A stretch of DNA of 64,000 nt from NCBI RefSeq assembly GCF_003315595.1, contig NZ_QNQU01000001.1, positions 124,001-188,000 of the forward strand. Direction: 5' to 3'. The number at the start of each line of letters is the position of its first letter. The first letter of the stretch is position 1. The position numbers were made by a program, and so were the translations under genes. This stretch comes from Pedobacter miscanthi (GTDB lineage Bacteria; Bacteroidota; Bacteroidia; Sphingobacteriales; Sphingobacteriaceae). A model generated the notes under the pieces. That model was given only the letters and a program-made list of their open reading frames with translations, ran no database searches and was not told the DNA's origin. Of this stretch, positions 34,974-43,970 are shown piece after piece.

Positions 34974-35651
34974 ATGGGTCATAAAATGAAGGCAAAAGGA
35001 AAATCGTGGCTATATCGAAATGGTCTTTCGATATTTTTTATCAGTATTTTTTTGATCACATTGATCGCACAGGCCCTTAGTGGGTGGAAAGAGCATAACA
35101 GTGAACTCGAAGACTTTGGTTCTTCGGAGCTGTCATTCCAAACCTATCTTTGCTCGGGACATTTTATTTCTGCTACTTTTGAAAACTTCGAAAGCGAGTT
35201 TTTGCAGATGGCCTTGTATGTTATGTTAACCATTTCACTCCGTCAGATCGGTTCTGCGGAATCAAAAAACCTGGATAAAAAAGAAGAAGTTGATAGGGAA
35301 CCAGTAGCATCTAGAGATGCTCCATGGCCGGTAAAAAAAGGTGGCTGGATCCTTAGGGTCTATTCACATTCACTTTCTATTGTTTTTGGCTTTTTGTTCT
35401 TTATAAGCTGGGGCCTGCATCTTTACGGGAGCTGGCAGGAGCATAATATAGAGCAGGTATTAAAGGGGAAACCGACCGATAGCCTTCCTGCATATCTTGG
35501 CCAGGCAAATTTCTGGTTTGAAACCTTTCAGAACTGGCAAAGCGAATTTCTGTCTGTTGCATCTATCGTAATTCTGACCATCTTCCTTCGCCAAAAAGGC
35601 TCGCCCGAGTCTAAACCTGTCGATGCCCCGGACCTAGAAACAGGAAAGTAA
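34974..35651 (+). CDS. DUF6766 membrane protein with internal duplication
   Basis: 225 residues with four hydrophobic segments arranged as two similar halves. Each half has a Leu/Phe-rich helix, W(K/Q)EHN, a YL(C/G) turn, F-(A/E)-T-F-(E/Q)-N-(F/W)-(E/Q)-SEF and a segment ending in LRQ(I/K)GS(A/P)ESK. Start at 34974 or 34986. Unknown function; typical of stress gene clusters. It follows the CinA-domain gene by 14 bases. Confidence 0.82.
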   Translation: MGHKMKAKGKSWLYRNGLSIFFISIFLITLIAQALSGWKEHNSELEDFGSSELSFQTYLCSGHFISATFENFESEFLQMALYVMLTISLRQIGSAESKNLDKKEEVDREPVASRDAPWPVKKGGWILRVYSHSLSIVFGFLFFISWGLHLYGSWQEHNIEQVLKGKPTDSLPAYLGQANFWFETFQNWQSEFLSVASIVILTIFLRQKGSPESKPVDAPDLETGK

Positions 35652-35745
35652 AAATTTCAGGCAATGCTGGCGAACATAAAATATTCAAAACCAACGGTGC
35701 AAGAATACGGTTTTAGCTATAACACAACCTATAAAAAGAAAACAT

Positions 35746-36303
35746 ATGGCAACTACAAAAACAGCCGCAAAAGCAACAGGTAAAGCGGCATCAAAAAAAG
35801 AAAAGATTGAAGACACAGAGTTCCATGAATTCTTTGTTGACGAATTAAAGGACATCTACTGGGCGGAGAAACATCTCGCAAAAGCCCTGCCCAAACTACA
35901 AAAAGCATCTACAAGTCCGGAACTCGCGTCCGCATTTGAGAAACACACTGCTGAAACCGAACAGCATATCACTACACTCGAGCGTGTATTTGACATGTTG
36001 GAAGAAAAAGCTACAGCTAAAAAATGTGATGCAATGGCGGGTTTACTGGAAGAGGCTGATAGTATTATCTCCGATACCGATAAAGGTACGATGATCCGGG
36101 ATGCTGGCCTGATCCTGGCCGCCCAAAAAGTCGAGCATTACGAAATCGCCACATATGGGACCTTAAGGGTATTTGCACAGAATATGGGCCGCGATGACAT
36201 AGCAGATCTTTTAACACAGACCCTAGAAAATGAAAAAGCGACAGATGTTGCACTAACAGAAATAGCAGTTGGCGCTGTTAACGCTGAAGCAGTGTCGGAA
36301 TAA
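35746..36303 (+). CDS. YciE/YciF-like ferritin-like protein (DUF892)
   Basis: 185 residues. A Lys/Ala-rich lead (KTAAKATGKAASKKEK) precedes a four-helix DUF892 domain: FFVDELKDIYWAEKHLAKALPKL, HTAETEQHITTLERVF, AQKVEHYEIATYGTL, ENEKATDVALTEI, with the Glu/His metal ligands expected of a ferritin-like diiron fold. Induced by osmotic, desiccation or stationary stress in relatives. An intrinsic terminator follows. Confidence 0.92.
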   Translation: MATTKTAAKATGKAASKKEKIEDTEFHEFFVDELKDIYWAEKHLAKALPKLQKASTSPELASAFEKHTAETEQHITTLERVFDMLEEKATAKKCDAMAGLLEEADSIISDTDKGTMIRDAGLILAAQKVEHYEIATYGTLRVFAQNMGRDDIADLLTQTLENEKATDVALTEIAVGAVNAEAVSE

Positions 36304-36325
36304 GAAAATTTATTACAACGTTACT

Positions 36326-36349
36326 AAAGGTCCTTTTTGGGCCTTTTTT
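36326..36349 (+). terminator. Intrinsic terminator after the YciE-like gene
   Basis: AAAGGTCC (36326-36333), loop TTTTT, GGGCCTTT (36339-36346) then T-run. One G-T wobble. Confidence 0.8.
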
Positions 36350-36429
36350 ATTACAAAAATAGTTTAACCCGGCCTAAAACAAACCAATCATTCGTTTTCA
36401 TAGTTTATAGCTATAAAGAATATCATGCT

Positions 36430-36891
36430 ATGAAAAACCTAAATTTATTTGAAAGAATCTCAGATAAGATCACCTGCGCTGCCGGAAGCCCGGGAGCTTT
36501 TGCTACTGCATTTCTCATCATTATAATCTGGGGGATTTGCGGACCTGTTTTTCACTATTCAGATACCTGGCAACTGGTAATCAACACCGGAACGACCATT
36601 ATTACATTTCTAATGGTATTTCTCATCCAAAAAACGCAAAATAAAGATTCGAAAGCCATACAATTAAAGCTGAATGAACTTTTAGCCGCCAGCAGGCGTG
36701 CAAGTAACCGTATGGTGGATATTGAAGATCTTTCAGAGGCTGAACTGGATGTACTGCGAAAATATTATCAAAGACTTTCCGATGTGGCAGAAGAGGAGGA
36801 TGATATCCATAAATCGCACTCTATTGATTCTGCCGAAAAATTATCAAGACAAAAGTCGCAACAGCCGGGAGTACAATCCAGGAAAAAATGA
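36430..36891 (+). CDS. Low-affinity iron permease-like small membrane protein
   Basis: 153 residues from ATG 36430 (MKNLNLFERISDKITCAAGSPGAF); a longer frame to 36337 runs across the terminator and is rejected. Two membrane segments (about 22-44 and 53-71) and the motifs GSPGAFATAFLIIIIWG and FLIQKTQNKDSKAIQLKLNELL are the hallmarks of this family. The annotation name derives from fungal Fet4 similarity; transport by the short bacterial form is unproven. C-terminal tail is acidic and coiled. Confidence 0.83.
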   Translation: MKNLNLFERISDKITCAAGSPGAFATAFLIIIIWGICGPVFHYSDTWQLVINTGTTIITFLMVFLIQKTQNKDSKAIQLKLNELLAASRRASNRMVDIEDLSEAELDVLRKYYQRLSDVAEEEDDIHKSHSIDSAEKLSRQKSQQPGVQSRKK

Positions 36892-36969
36892 CCAGCGGGC
36901 CTACAATTTCATAGAGTCTACTTAAAACTTTGACATTTTATTCTGGTTATATTATAAAAAGATACACCG

Positions 36970-38505
36970 ATGAAAAATAATCATATTAGGGAACGGGACG
37001 GCGCTAACATTAGTCTGTGGCAAAGTGCAGCTTCAAAAACGGAGATAAATGGATCAGGGGAAAGGTATATCTATGATGTGCTGATCATTGGCGGGGGGAT
37101 TACTGGGGTATCTACAGCATTGAAGCTTCAGAAAAAAGGAAAAAAATGTCTGCTGATAGAATCCCATAAACTCGCATTTGGAACCACAGGCGGGACGAGC
37201 GCGCACCTCAATACTTTTCTTGATGCCACATATCCTGAAATTGATAGTGATTTTGGGAAAGAGGCCTCTAACCTTCTTGGACAGGCGGCAAAGGAAATGA
37301 TAGAGCAGGTCAGAAAAAATATCGAAGAATTCGAAATAGATGCTGATTTTGAATATAAGGATGGTTATCTTTTTTCCCAGAATGAAAAGGAGAGCCAGCA
37401 ACTCGGATCCATCCTTTCCTCCTCTATTGAAGCAGGGATAGATGTCTCAGAAGTTTCCGCAAATGGCGTTTCTTTACCATTTGAACGTGTACTCAAATTT
37501 CGTCGACAGGCGCAGTTTCACCCTGTAAATTATATACTTGGCCTTTCCAAGGAGTTTCTCCGACTTGGTGGAGATATTATTGAAGATATTTTTATTGAAA
37601 GCACAGAATTCAAGGATGATGTACATATCGCCAAGTCGTCCAGTGGGACCTATAGGGCTAAAAGCCTCATTTGGGCAACCCATATCCCTCCGGGAATCAA
37701 TATTCTATCTCTCCGTAATGCTCCATATAGAAGTTATGTCCTTGCAGTGAAGTTGAAAAATGATGATTATCCCGATTGCCTGGCCTATGATATGCAAGAA
37801 CCCTATCACTACTTCCGTAGCCATATTATTGATAGTGAAAGGTATTTACTGATCGGGGGTGCAGACCATAAAACCGGACATGATGACCCCGAAAAAGCAT
37901 TTTCAGACCTGGAAAACTACACGCGAGAGAACTTCCAACTTGAGGAAATTCGCTATCGCTGGTCTTCTCAATATTACGTCCCGGTAGATGGCCTTCCCTA
38001 TATAGGAAAATTTCCCGGCGGAGACGAGCGCAGCTACGTTGCTACAGGATTTAACGGAAACGGAATGATTTTCGGCTCCCTTTCTGCTCAGATCCTGACA
38101 GAGCTGATCGAGGGAAATGAAACGGAACTTTCCAAACTACTCAGCCCTTCAAGGATCAAACCGGTTTCTGGCTTTATGGATTTTTTAAAAGAGAATGCCG
38201 ATGTGGCTTACCATCTTATTGCTGACCGCTTCAAAACAGAAATCATTACTTCAGTAAGTGAACTTAAGAATGATGAGGGAAAAATTGTGGAGTTTGAAGG
38301 CGAAAAACTTGCTTTATACAAAGATGAAGAAGGAAAAGCTATCGCAGTAAGCCCGGTTTGTACCCATGCGGGTTGTATTGTAAACTGGAACGCCACGGAA
38401 AAAAGCTGGGATTGCCCATGCCACGGGGGAAGGTTTGATGTTCAGGGAAAAGTAATTACCGGGCCTCCGAGAAAAAGTCTTGATCAGATTACCCTACCCT
38501 CTTGA
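36970..38505 (+). CDS. FAD-dependent oxidoreductase fused to a C-terminal Rieske domain
   Basis: 511 residues. N-terminal DAO-type fold: DVLIIGGGITGVSTALKLQKKG (FAD loop, about 35-56), GTTGGTSAHLNTFLDATYP, GFNGNGMIFGSL near 355-366. The C-terminal 90 residues are a Rieske [2Fe-2S] domain with ligands Cys464, His466, Cys482 and His485 (CTHAGC ... CPCHGGRF). Electrons likely pass between the flavin and the cluster; substrate unknown. Common among stress-island genes in soil bacteria. Confidence 0.93.
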   Translation: MKNNHIRERDGANISLWQSAASKTEINGSGERYIYDVLIIGGGITGVSTALKLQKKGKKCLLIESHKLAFGTTGGTSAHLNTFLDATYPEIDSDFGKEASNLLGQAAKEMIEQVRKNIEEFEIDADFEYKDGYLFSQNEKESQQLGSILSSSIEAGIDVSEVSANGVSLPFERVLKFRRQAQFHPVNYILGLSKEFLRLGGDIIEDIFIESTEFKDDVHIAKSSSGTYRAKSLIWATHIPPGINILSLRNAPYRSYVLAVKLKNDDYPDCLAYDMQEPYHYFRSHIIDSERYLLIGGADHKTGHDDPEKAFSDLENYTRENFQLEEIRYRWSSQYYVPVDGLPYIGKFPGGDERSYVATGFNGNGMIFGSLSAQILTELIEGNETELSKLLSPSRIKPVSGFMDFLKENADVAYHLIADRFKTEIITSVSELKNDEGKIVEFEGEKLALYKDEEGKAIAVSPVCTHAGCIVNWNATEKSWDCPCHGGRFDVQGKVITGPPRKSLDQITLPS

Positions 38506-38714
38506 ATATCATCTTCAAAAGAGGCTTAACTTTAATCACGAACCAGCGAAAAGAGCAGGGTATTTTATCATCTAATCGAGCTATTAATGATCGGTTGATA
38601 ATCCTACCGCTCTTTCCGCCCGCCTCCAGCAATTAGCAGAGAAAATCGTATATAATCCAGCAATATCCTATTTACGTTTTTCGAGCTTCAGATGTTATTT
38701 TCAGGATCACATTT

Positions 38715-41522
38715 TCACCCAGGGCTCAGGCTTAATGGAAGGGAAAAATAAAAAACTGCACCTTCCCCAAGTTTGCTTTCTGCCCAAATCTCCCCACCAT
38801 GACGGCTTACGATCTCGTGGGAAATGTAGAGGCCTATACCAAGTCCGGAGATATTTGGAGACGCTTCATCTATTCGGTAAAACCTTGCAAAAATGCTTTT
38901 CAGCTTTTCAGGAGCGATGCCAGGGCCAAAGTCTCTAACAGAAACGGTTACCTTTTGATCATCACAGAAAAGAGTGACTTCGACTCTTCCAGCTTTTGGA
39001 GAGTACTTGATGGCATTGGATAACAGGTTAATAACCACCTGCTCGACACGCTGTGAATCCCCTTCTATGAGGCAATCTTGAATATCGCTTGTGTAGGAAA
39101 TCAGATGACTGCTCTCCGAATGTTCAATGAGTTCAATGGCTTCCAGTACCACTGAGATAAGATTAAACTTTGCAATGGTCAGCTGGAGCTTCCCAGCCTC
39201 AATCTTGGATACATCGAGAAGATCATTAACCAGCTTAGTAATTCTGCCAACCTGGATCAAAGCTTTCTCCAGAAACATCTTTGGTCGGTCCTCTGTTATA
39301 ATTCGGGAAAGAATTTGCAGGTAACCGTTGATGGATGCGAGCGGGGTTTTTAGCTCGTGACTAGCTAAGCCGATAAATTCATCCTTTTTGTCGTTAAGTG
39401 CCAAAACCTCTTCTAAAAGCTTCGCATTGTCCAGACTGATTGCAGCCTGAGCAGCTATGGAAATAACCAAAGTTTCATGTTCAGAGGTAAATTTCCCAGG
39501 TTCGGGATGTCCAAAAAACAACCCTCCTATCACTTGCCCGGATCTTGAAGTTACCGGCACCGCCAAATAACTCACCACCGGGAGGTGTCCCTTGGGCATA
39601 CCGTAATGGCAATCGTTTTTGCCATACCTTGGATCCTTGGTAATATCGTCTACCCGCACCACACCCTGTCCAGAAAATGTAGGTTGGAAAACAGCAGTAT
39701 TACGTGGCATACCAAACTTTTCAAAAGACTCACGCGATGCGCCTGAAAGGGTAAAGAGTGTATAGGATTCTCCACCCTGATCAATTTTATTATAGAAGAA
39801 TGCTCCGAAACCAGCTCCAGTGAGCTCAGTAGTCGCATCGGTAACTTTCTGAAGAATCTTATTGAGATCCAGCTCTTCAGAAACCGAACCCATTACCATA
39901 TTCATGATTTCCAGTCGCCTTGTATATTGGCCCGCAGCTTGCTGGGCAACCTTCTGAGCCTGAATGTCGCGGCCTATCTTAGAAGCACCGATGATTTTTC
40001 CCTGCTCATCAATGATCGGTGATATTGTCAAAGAAAGGTAGACGGCTTTTCCCTCTCTTGTTTTCCTTACCGTCTCAAAGTGATCGACCTTCTCGCCTTT
40101 ACGGATTTGTGAGAGGATATAATCTTCCTCACCCAAGCGTTGTTTTGGAATGATGATGGAAATGTGACGTCCAATTGCCTCTGTCTCACTATAGCCAAAC
40201 GCGCGTTCCGCCGCCGGGTTCCAACTGGTAATAATGCCTTCCAGGGTTTTTGAAATGATAATGTCATCAGAAGAATTGACCACCGCCACAAACCGGGCCT
40301 GCTTTTCTGCCAGTTCCGACAGGCTCAATTCATGTTCTTTCTGAGCAGTGATATCGAGCACAGATCCGATGAACCGTACCGGCCTGCCTTTTTCATAATA
40401 AACTTTTCCTTTTGCCCTGACCCAGCGTAGTTTATGATCTGTGGCACCCAGTGTACGGTATTCCACATCATAATCTCCCCCCGAGCTTTCGCTTTCCATT
40501 AGCCCGTCGATGATTGAGGTAATTCGGCCGCGGTCATCGGGATGCAGTCCCTGGACAAAATCTTTTTTATAGTTTACCATTTGATTATGGGAAATGCCAA
40601 AAAGTTCGCGGCATCTGGGGTCCCATTCCATTGTTCCCCTCTCTAAGTCCATATCGAATGTGCCTACCTGAGCAGCTGTTTTAGATAGATGAATCTGTTC
40701 ATAAGCCTTCTCACGATCCTTTCTGGCAACAACTTGTTCACTGATGTCCACTGAGGTGGCAAGGATTCCGATGATTTCCCCGTGCTGGTCCCGGTAGGGC
40801 TGGTAAGTAAAATTCTGGTATACGGTTTCCTGCTTGCCATGACGCATCAGTACCACAGGAAGTTCACTGGCGGTATAAGGTATGCCATTTTTATAAACTG
40901 CTTCCATAACCTGCTCCAGCCCTTGCTCCCTAGCATCGGGCAGCGCCTTGAATACAGGAACCCCCATTACGTTTGTTTTTTGTTTTCCCCAGATCTCAAT
41001 CATCGCATCATTTGCGAGGTCTACCACGAAGTCTGGGCCTTTAAGCAGACACATTGCTACCGGAGCCTGTAAGATCATTTCGCGAAAATTTTGCTCTGAA
41101 AATTCAGCTCTTTGTTTTTGAAGGTTCAAGTCAGTCACATCAGCTGCAGTGTTCATTACACCATAAACCTTCCCTTCAGAGTCGAACAGCGGAGTAAAAC
41201 TATAGTTGAAATAAAACTCTCTTAGCCTGCCCTCCACAACCAGTTCCACTTTGCTATTGCGGACATGATAAGCAATGCCAGTACTGAATACCTGGTCAAG
41301 CTTTTGATAAATATCGGTTTTTTCAAGTTCTGGAAGAACTTCACGATAGGTTTTGCCAATCACCTCGGGTCCTTTACCCCAAGCCTCTATCACAGACTGG
41401 TTAGCTTTGACAATCCGCATTTCCTTGCCATGGTAGACGGCGATAGGAAATGGAGCGCTTTCAATAATGGCAGCAACCTCCCGGTCGTTTTGGTTTAGAT
41501 CTGTATTATTAGGGTATTTCAT
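38715..41522 (-). CDS. Multi-PAS/GAF cytosolic sensor histidine kinase
   Basis: 935 residues with no membrane segment. Domains in order: PAS (about 12-132), PAS (145-265), PAS_3 (283-396, MEWDPRCRELFGIS), PAS (410-525, ITSWNPAAERAFGYSETEAIG), GAF (548-700), HisKA with ASHELKTPL (His722), HATPase_c with NLLSNAIKYS, DFGPGIA, GLGIGLYIS. It probably integrates several internal signals; no cofactor can be assigned. Its start overlaps the upstream receiver gene by 14 bases, so the two form a coupled pair. Confidence 0.93.
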   Translation of the reverse strand: MKYPNNTDLNQNDREVAAIIESAPFPIAVYHGKEMRIVKANQSVIEAWGKGPEVIGKTYREVLPELEKTDIYQKLDQVFSTGIAYHVRNSKVELVVEGRLREFYFNYSFTPLFDSEGKVYGVMNTAADVTDLNLQKQRAEFSEQNFREMILQAPVAMCLLKGPDFVVDLANDAMIEIWGKQKTNVMGVPVFKALPDAREQGLEQVMEAVYKNGIPYTASELPVVLMRHGKQETVYQNFTYQPYRDQHGEIIGILATSVDISEQVVARKDREKAYEQIHLSKTAAQVGTFDMDLERGTMEWDPRCRELFGISHNQMVNYKKDFVQGLHPDDRGRITSIIDGLMESESSGGDYDVEYRTLGATDHKLRWVRAKGKVYYEKGRPVRFIGSVLDITAQKEHELSLSELAEKQARFVAVVNSSDDIIISKTLEGIITSWNPAAERAFGYSETEAIGRHISIIIPKQRLGEEDYILSQIRKGEKVDHFETVRKTREGKAVYLSLTISPIIDEQGKIIGASKIGRDIQAQKVAQQAAGQYTRRLEIMNMVMGSVSEELDLNKILQKVTDATTELTGAGFGAFFYNKIDQGGESYTLFTLSGASRESFEKFGMPRNTAVFQPTFSGQGVVRVDDITKDPRYGKNDCHYGMPKGHLPVVSYLAVPVTSRSGQVIGGLFFGHPEPGKFTSEHETLVISIAAQAAISLDNAKLLEEVLALNDKKDEFIGLASHELKTPLASINGYLQILSRIITEDRPKMFLEKALIQVGRITKLVNDLLDVSKIEAGKLQLTIAKFNLISVVLEAIELIEHSESSHLISYTSDIQDCLIEGDSQRVEQVVINLLSNAIKYSPKAGRVEVTLFCDDQKVTVSVRDFGPGIAPEKLKSIFARFYRIDEASPNISGLGIGLYISHEIVSRHGGEIWAESKLGEGAVFYFSLPLSLSPG

Positions 41523-41922
41523 GGTGGGATAATTGTAGTAAGAGATCAGTTTGGCAAACTTTTATTTGGATCAGTTGCCGGGCGAGAACCAACAGATCCT
41601 CAAGGTCGAAAGGTTTGGCCAGATATGCATCTGCACCTGAATTTGCGAAAACCTCTTTAATATTATTGTTTGCTGAAACTAAAATAACCGGTATATTTTT
41701 TAGTTGGGGATCACCTTTTAACTGCCGTATCGCCTCTTTACCACCAATAGTAGGGATCCAATTATCCATTAATATCAAATCCGGGGAATACTCCTTACAA
41801 ATCCCAACCGCACAATCGCAGTTTTCGAAGGTCTTCACATCCCAGCGTTCCTCTTCAAACAAAAAACTGAAGATTAGTGCCAGGTCCATGTCGTCTTCAA
41901 AAATGATTACCTTCTTCCCCAT
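41509..41922 (-). CDS. Single-domain response regulator (partner of the PAS/GAF kinase)
   Basis: 137 residues. FEDD at 8-11, phospho-acceptor Asp53 (LILMDNWIP), VILVSAN and LAKPFDLED lysine intact. No output domain; the last 20 residues overlap the kinase start codon region by 14 bases. Receives phosphate from, or feeds back on, the kinase at 38715. Confidence 0.92.
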   Translation of the reverse strand: MGKKVIIFEDDMDLALIFSFLFEEERWDVKTFENCDCAVGICKEYSPDLILMDNWIPTIGGKEAIRQLKGDPQLKNIPVILVSANNNIKEVFANSGADAYLAKPFDLEDLLVLARQLIQIKVCQTDLLLQLSHHEIP

Positions 41923-42330
41923 TGCGCTAAATTAACTTTTTTTGTTACCTCAAGCAAGCCTGCCCGCAAAGATTTCTGGTTAAACAAAGAAGTTTAAACC
42001 TTGTTCGACCCAATAAGTTAATTCAAATTGTATGGTTAAAAATATACATACCGTACTTTTTGTTAATGAACGGGTATCTATAAAAGGTATCGCTTGAGTA
42101 ACAGATAGGGCTTTGATTCTGCCCATGCAGGACTATCCAGATTTGAAACTTTAAAAAGTGCCAACGCTTTTTAAAGAGGCTGCAATTTGATAAGGTTGGA
42201 AGTTAACTATTGTGGAGAAATTATTGGAATTCGTGCAGACCTGAAGCATGCCCGCTTTTTAATAGGTACTGCGACAAGTTCACAGCACTTTACAGACAGT
42301 CAGATGCCTAATCAGGCAGAGCAATGCTGG
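41923..42330. other. Gene-free region with a long AT stem
   Basis: 410 bases between minus-strand genes. It holds a perfect 10-bp inverted repeat CTTTAAAAAG/CTTTTTAAAG (42149-42176, 8-base loop). No gene seen. Confidence 0.45.
42149..42176. repeat. Perfect 10-bp inverted repeat
   Basis: CTTTAAAAAG (42149-42158), loop TGCCAACG, CTTTTTAAAG (42167-42176). AT-rich stem without a flanking T-run on either strand. Confidence 0.5.
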
Positions 42331-42861
42331 TCAATTCAACTTTTGTAGACGATCTAAATTTTCAGTGAAATCTGCGAGTCGCGAGCTGGCCCACGATCTT
42401 AACGCAGAATCATCTACCCCAATATTTGAGGAAGCTTTAACATGGAGTTCAATCATGTGCTGATCAGAACGGACTGCCAAAGTAATCAAACTTCTTACCG
42501 CCCCCTTAGCTTCCATTATTTGCTCCAAACGATTGTTATCCGGTGAATCAGCAAGCACTACCCCATATTGATCAGCGAACATTTTTAATTTCTCCATGTA
42601 GCTGTTGGCTGTTTTTTCCCTATCCGCGATGACATCAAAATTTTTCACACTCGACGGATTTTTTTTCCATTCTGCCAAGAGAACATTTTGAAACTGCATT
42701 TCTTCATTTGCCGTTATGATAAATTCACGAACAGGATAACTGTAACCGTTAGGATCTTCTTTATGACAACTAGTAAAAAAAATCGAGAATCCGATAACGA
42801 TGCACGCTGTGATGAAAGAACTTAAGCGAAGAGTCTGAAAATTTCCAATTAAGTATAACAT
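42331..42861 (-). CDS. DUF4142 lipoprotein
   Basis: 176 residues. Lipoprotein signal with lipobox FFTSC (Cys32), then a helical DUF4142-type domain: FIITANEEMQFQNVLLAEW, VIADREKTANSYMEKLKMFADQYGV, SDQHMIELHVKAS, LRSWASSRLADFTENLDRL. DUF4142 proteins are periplasmic ferritin-like bundles of unknown role. This copy is weakly conserved at the usual metal-like residues. Confidence 0.75.
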   Translation of the reverse strand: MLYLIGNFQTLRLSSFITACIVIGFSIFFTSCHKEDPNGYSYPVREFIITANEEMQFQNVLLAEWKKNPSSVKNFDVIADREKTANSYMEKLKMFADQYGVVLADSPDNNRLEQIMEAKGAVRSLITLAVRSDQHMIELHVKASSNIGVDDSALRSWASSRLADFTENLDRLQKLN

Positions 42862-43015
42862 AATTTAGCCAATCCACGGTAATAATGACAACAACTCCCA
42901 ATTTGTGGCAGACTTCCTGTCTGCAATAATAGTTCTGCTTCGTTTTGGTCAATCAGGCTAGTTCAGCGCTCAGGTTTTAAGATCATACTAACTTGAGTTT
43001 CTTCACTCAATCAGG

Positions 43016-43043
43016 AGATCTAGATGTGGGACCACCTAGATCT
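43016..43043. repeat. Inverted repeat AGATCTAGATG / CACCTAGATCT
   Basis: An 11-bp stem with one mismatch and a 6-base loop, plus a smaller TTGAGT/ACTCAA hairpin at 42993-43010. Both are in the leader of the DUF4142 gene. Confidence 0.45.
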
Positions 43044-43098
43044 GAATTCATGGACTGATACGCTGAACCAACCCTGACCCGGATTGAAACCAAACCGG

Positions 43099-43272
43099 TT
43101 ATTTTTTCTTAGGCACCTTCGCTCCTTCTTTCTTCGCTTCGGGCAGGCCAATTGCTACTGCTTGCTTTTTAGAGGTAACTTTCTTTCCGGTTCCGGTTTT
43201 TAGCGATCCCTCTTTTTCCTCATGGATAGCCTTTTCGACTTTTTCGCCAGCTTTCTTTGAATACTTAGCCAT
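43099..43272 (-). CDS. DUF6496 small basic protein
   Basis: 57 residues from ATG 43272 (MAKYSKKAGEKVEKAIHEEKEGSLKTG); 20 extra residues to 43332 are not conserved in the family. The pattern KKAGEKVEKAMHExKxG...KKVTSxKQAxAIGLPEAKKxGAKVPKK is the DUF6496 signature. Very Lys-rich, possibly nucleic-acid binding; function unknown. Confidence 0.85.
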   Translation of the reverse strand: MAKYSKKAGEKVEKAIHEEKEGSLKTGTGKKVTSKKQAVAIGLPEAKKEGAKVPKKK

Positions 43273-43478
43273 AACATTAATCTTAGTTATCTGTATTATA
43301 ATTCTATCACCGTCCCTCACCGCGTCTTCCACAATATTGGAATCGACTTAGTCCTTTTTTTTAAAACCTATTGGAAAATAAAAAGGTTTTAAAAAAAATA
43401 ACCTCTCCTGCAAAAAGTAAGTAAAACAAACCATTGAACATAATAAGCATAAAGCCGAAAACTTAATTACCATTATTT

Positions 43479-43970
43479 ATGGACTGGAGTAATTTTTTAT
43501 TTGAGACCAATACAGAACTTTCTTATTTAGGGATGTGCAGCCGGGCAGCAATCGTATTTGCATTGGCCTATCTATTAATCCGCATATCTGGTAGGCGCTC
43601 ATTCGCCTTGAGGAGCCCTCTGGATAATATCATCGTAATCTTATTAGGCGCTGTATTAAGCAGGGCAGTTGTAGGGGCATCTCCATTTTTACCTGTGGTA
43701 GTCTCAAGCACCCTAATTGTCGTAATGCACAGATTATTAGCCTGGTTGACTAGTGTTGAACCCAAGTTAAGCAATTGGTTTTCCGGCAAAAAACTTGTAC
43801 TTTATCAAAATGGGCAGTTCCTCGATAAAAATTTAAAGAAGGGTCTGATAGGAAAACAGGAGATAATGGAGCAGGTGCGACAAGTAATGCACCGGGACGA
43901 TCTCGAAAAGATTGATTCCATATATATGGAGCGAGATGGGCGGATGAGCATTCTCCTTTCAAATAAGTAA
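43479..43970 (+). CDS. Short DUF421/YetF-family membrane protein
   Basis: 163 residues. Three hydrophobic segments in the first 90 residues, YLLIRISGRRSFALRSPLDNIIVILLGAVLSRAVVG replacing the YetF GKRSxGQLSxxE motif, then a truncated soluble DUF421 domain (LVLYQNGQFLDKNLKKG...SIYMERDGRMSILLSN). Lacks the zinc-ribbon tail seen in the paralogue at 7953. Role unknown. Confidence 0.85.
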   Translation: MDWSNFLFETNTELSYLGMCSRAAIVFALAYLLIRISGRRSFALRSPLDNIIVILLGAVLSRAVVGASPFLPVVVSSTLIVVMHRLLAWLTSVEPKLSNWFSGKKLVLYQNGQFLDKNLKKGLIGKQEIMEQVRQVMHRDDLEKIDSIYMERDGRMSILLSNK

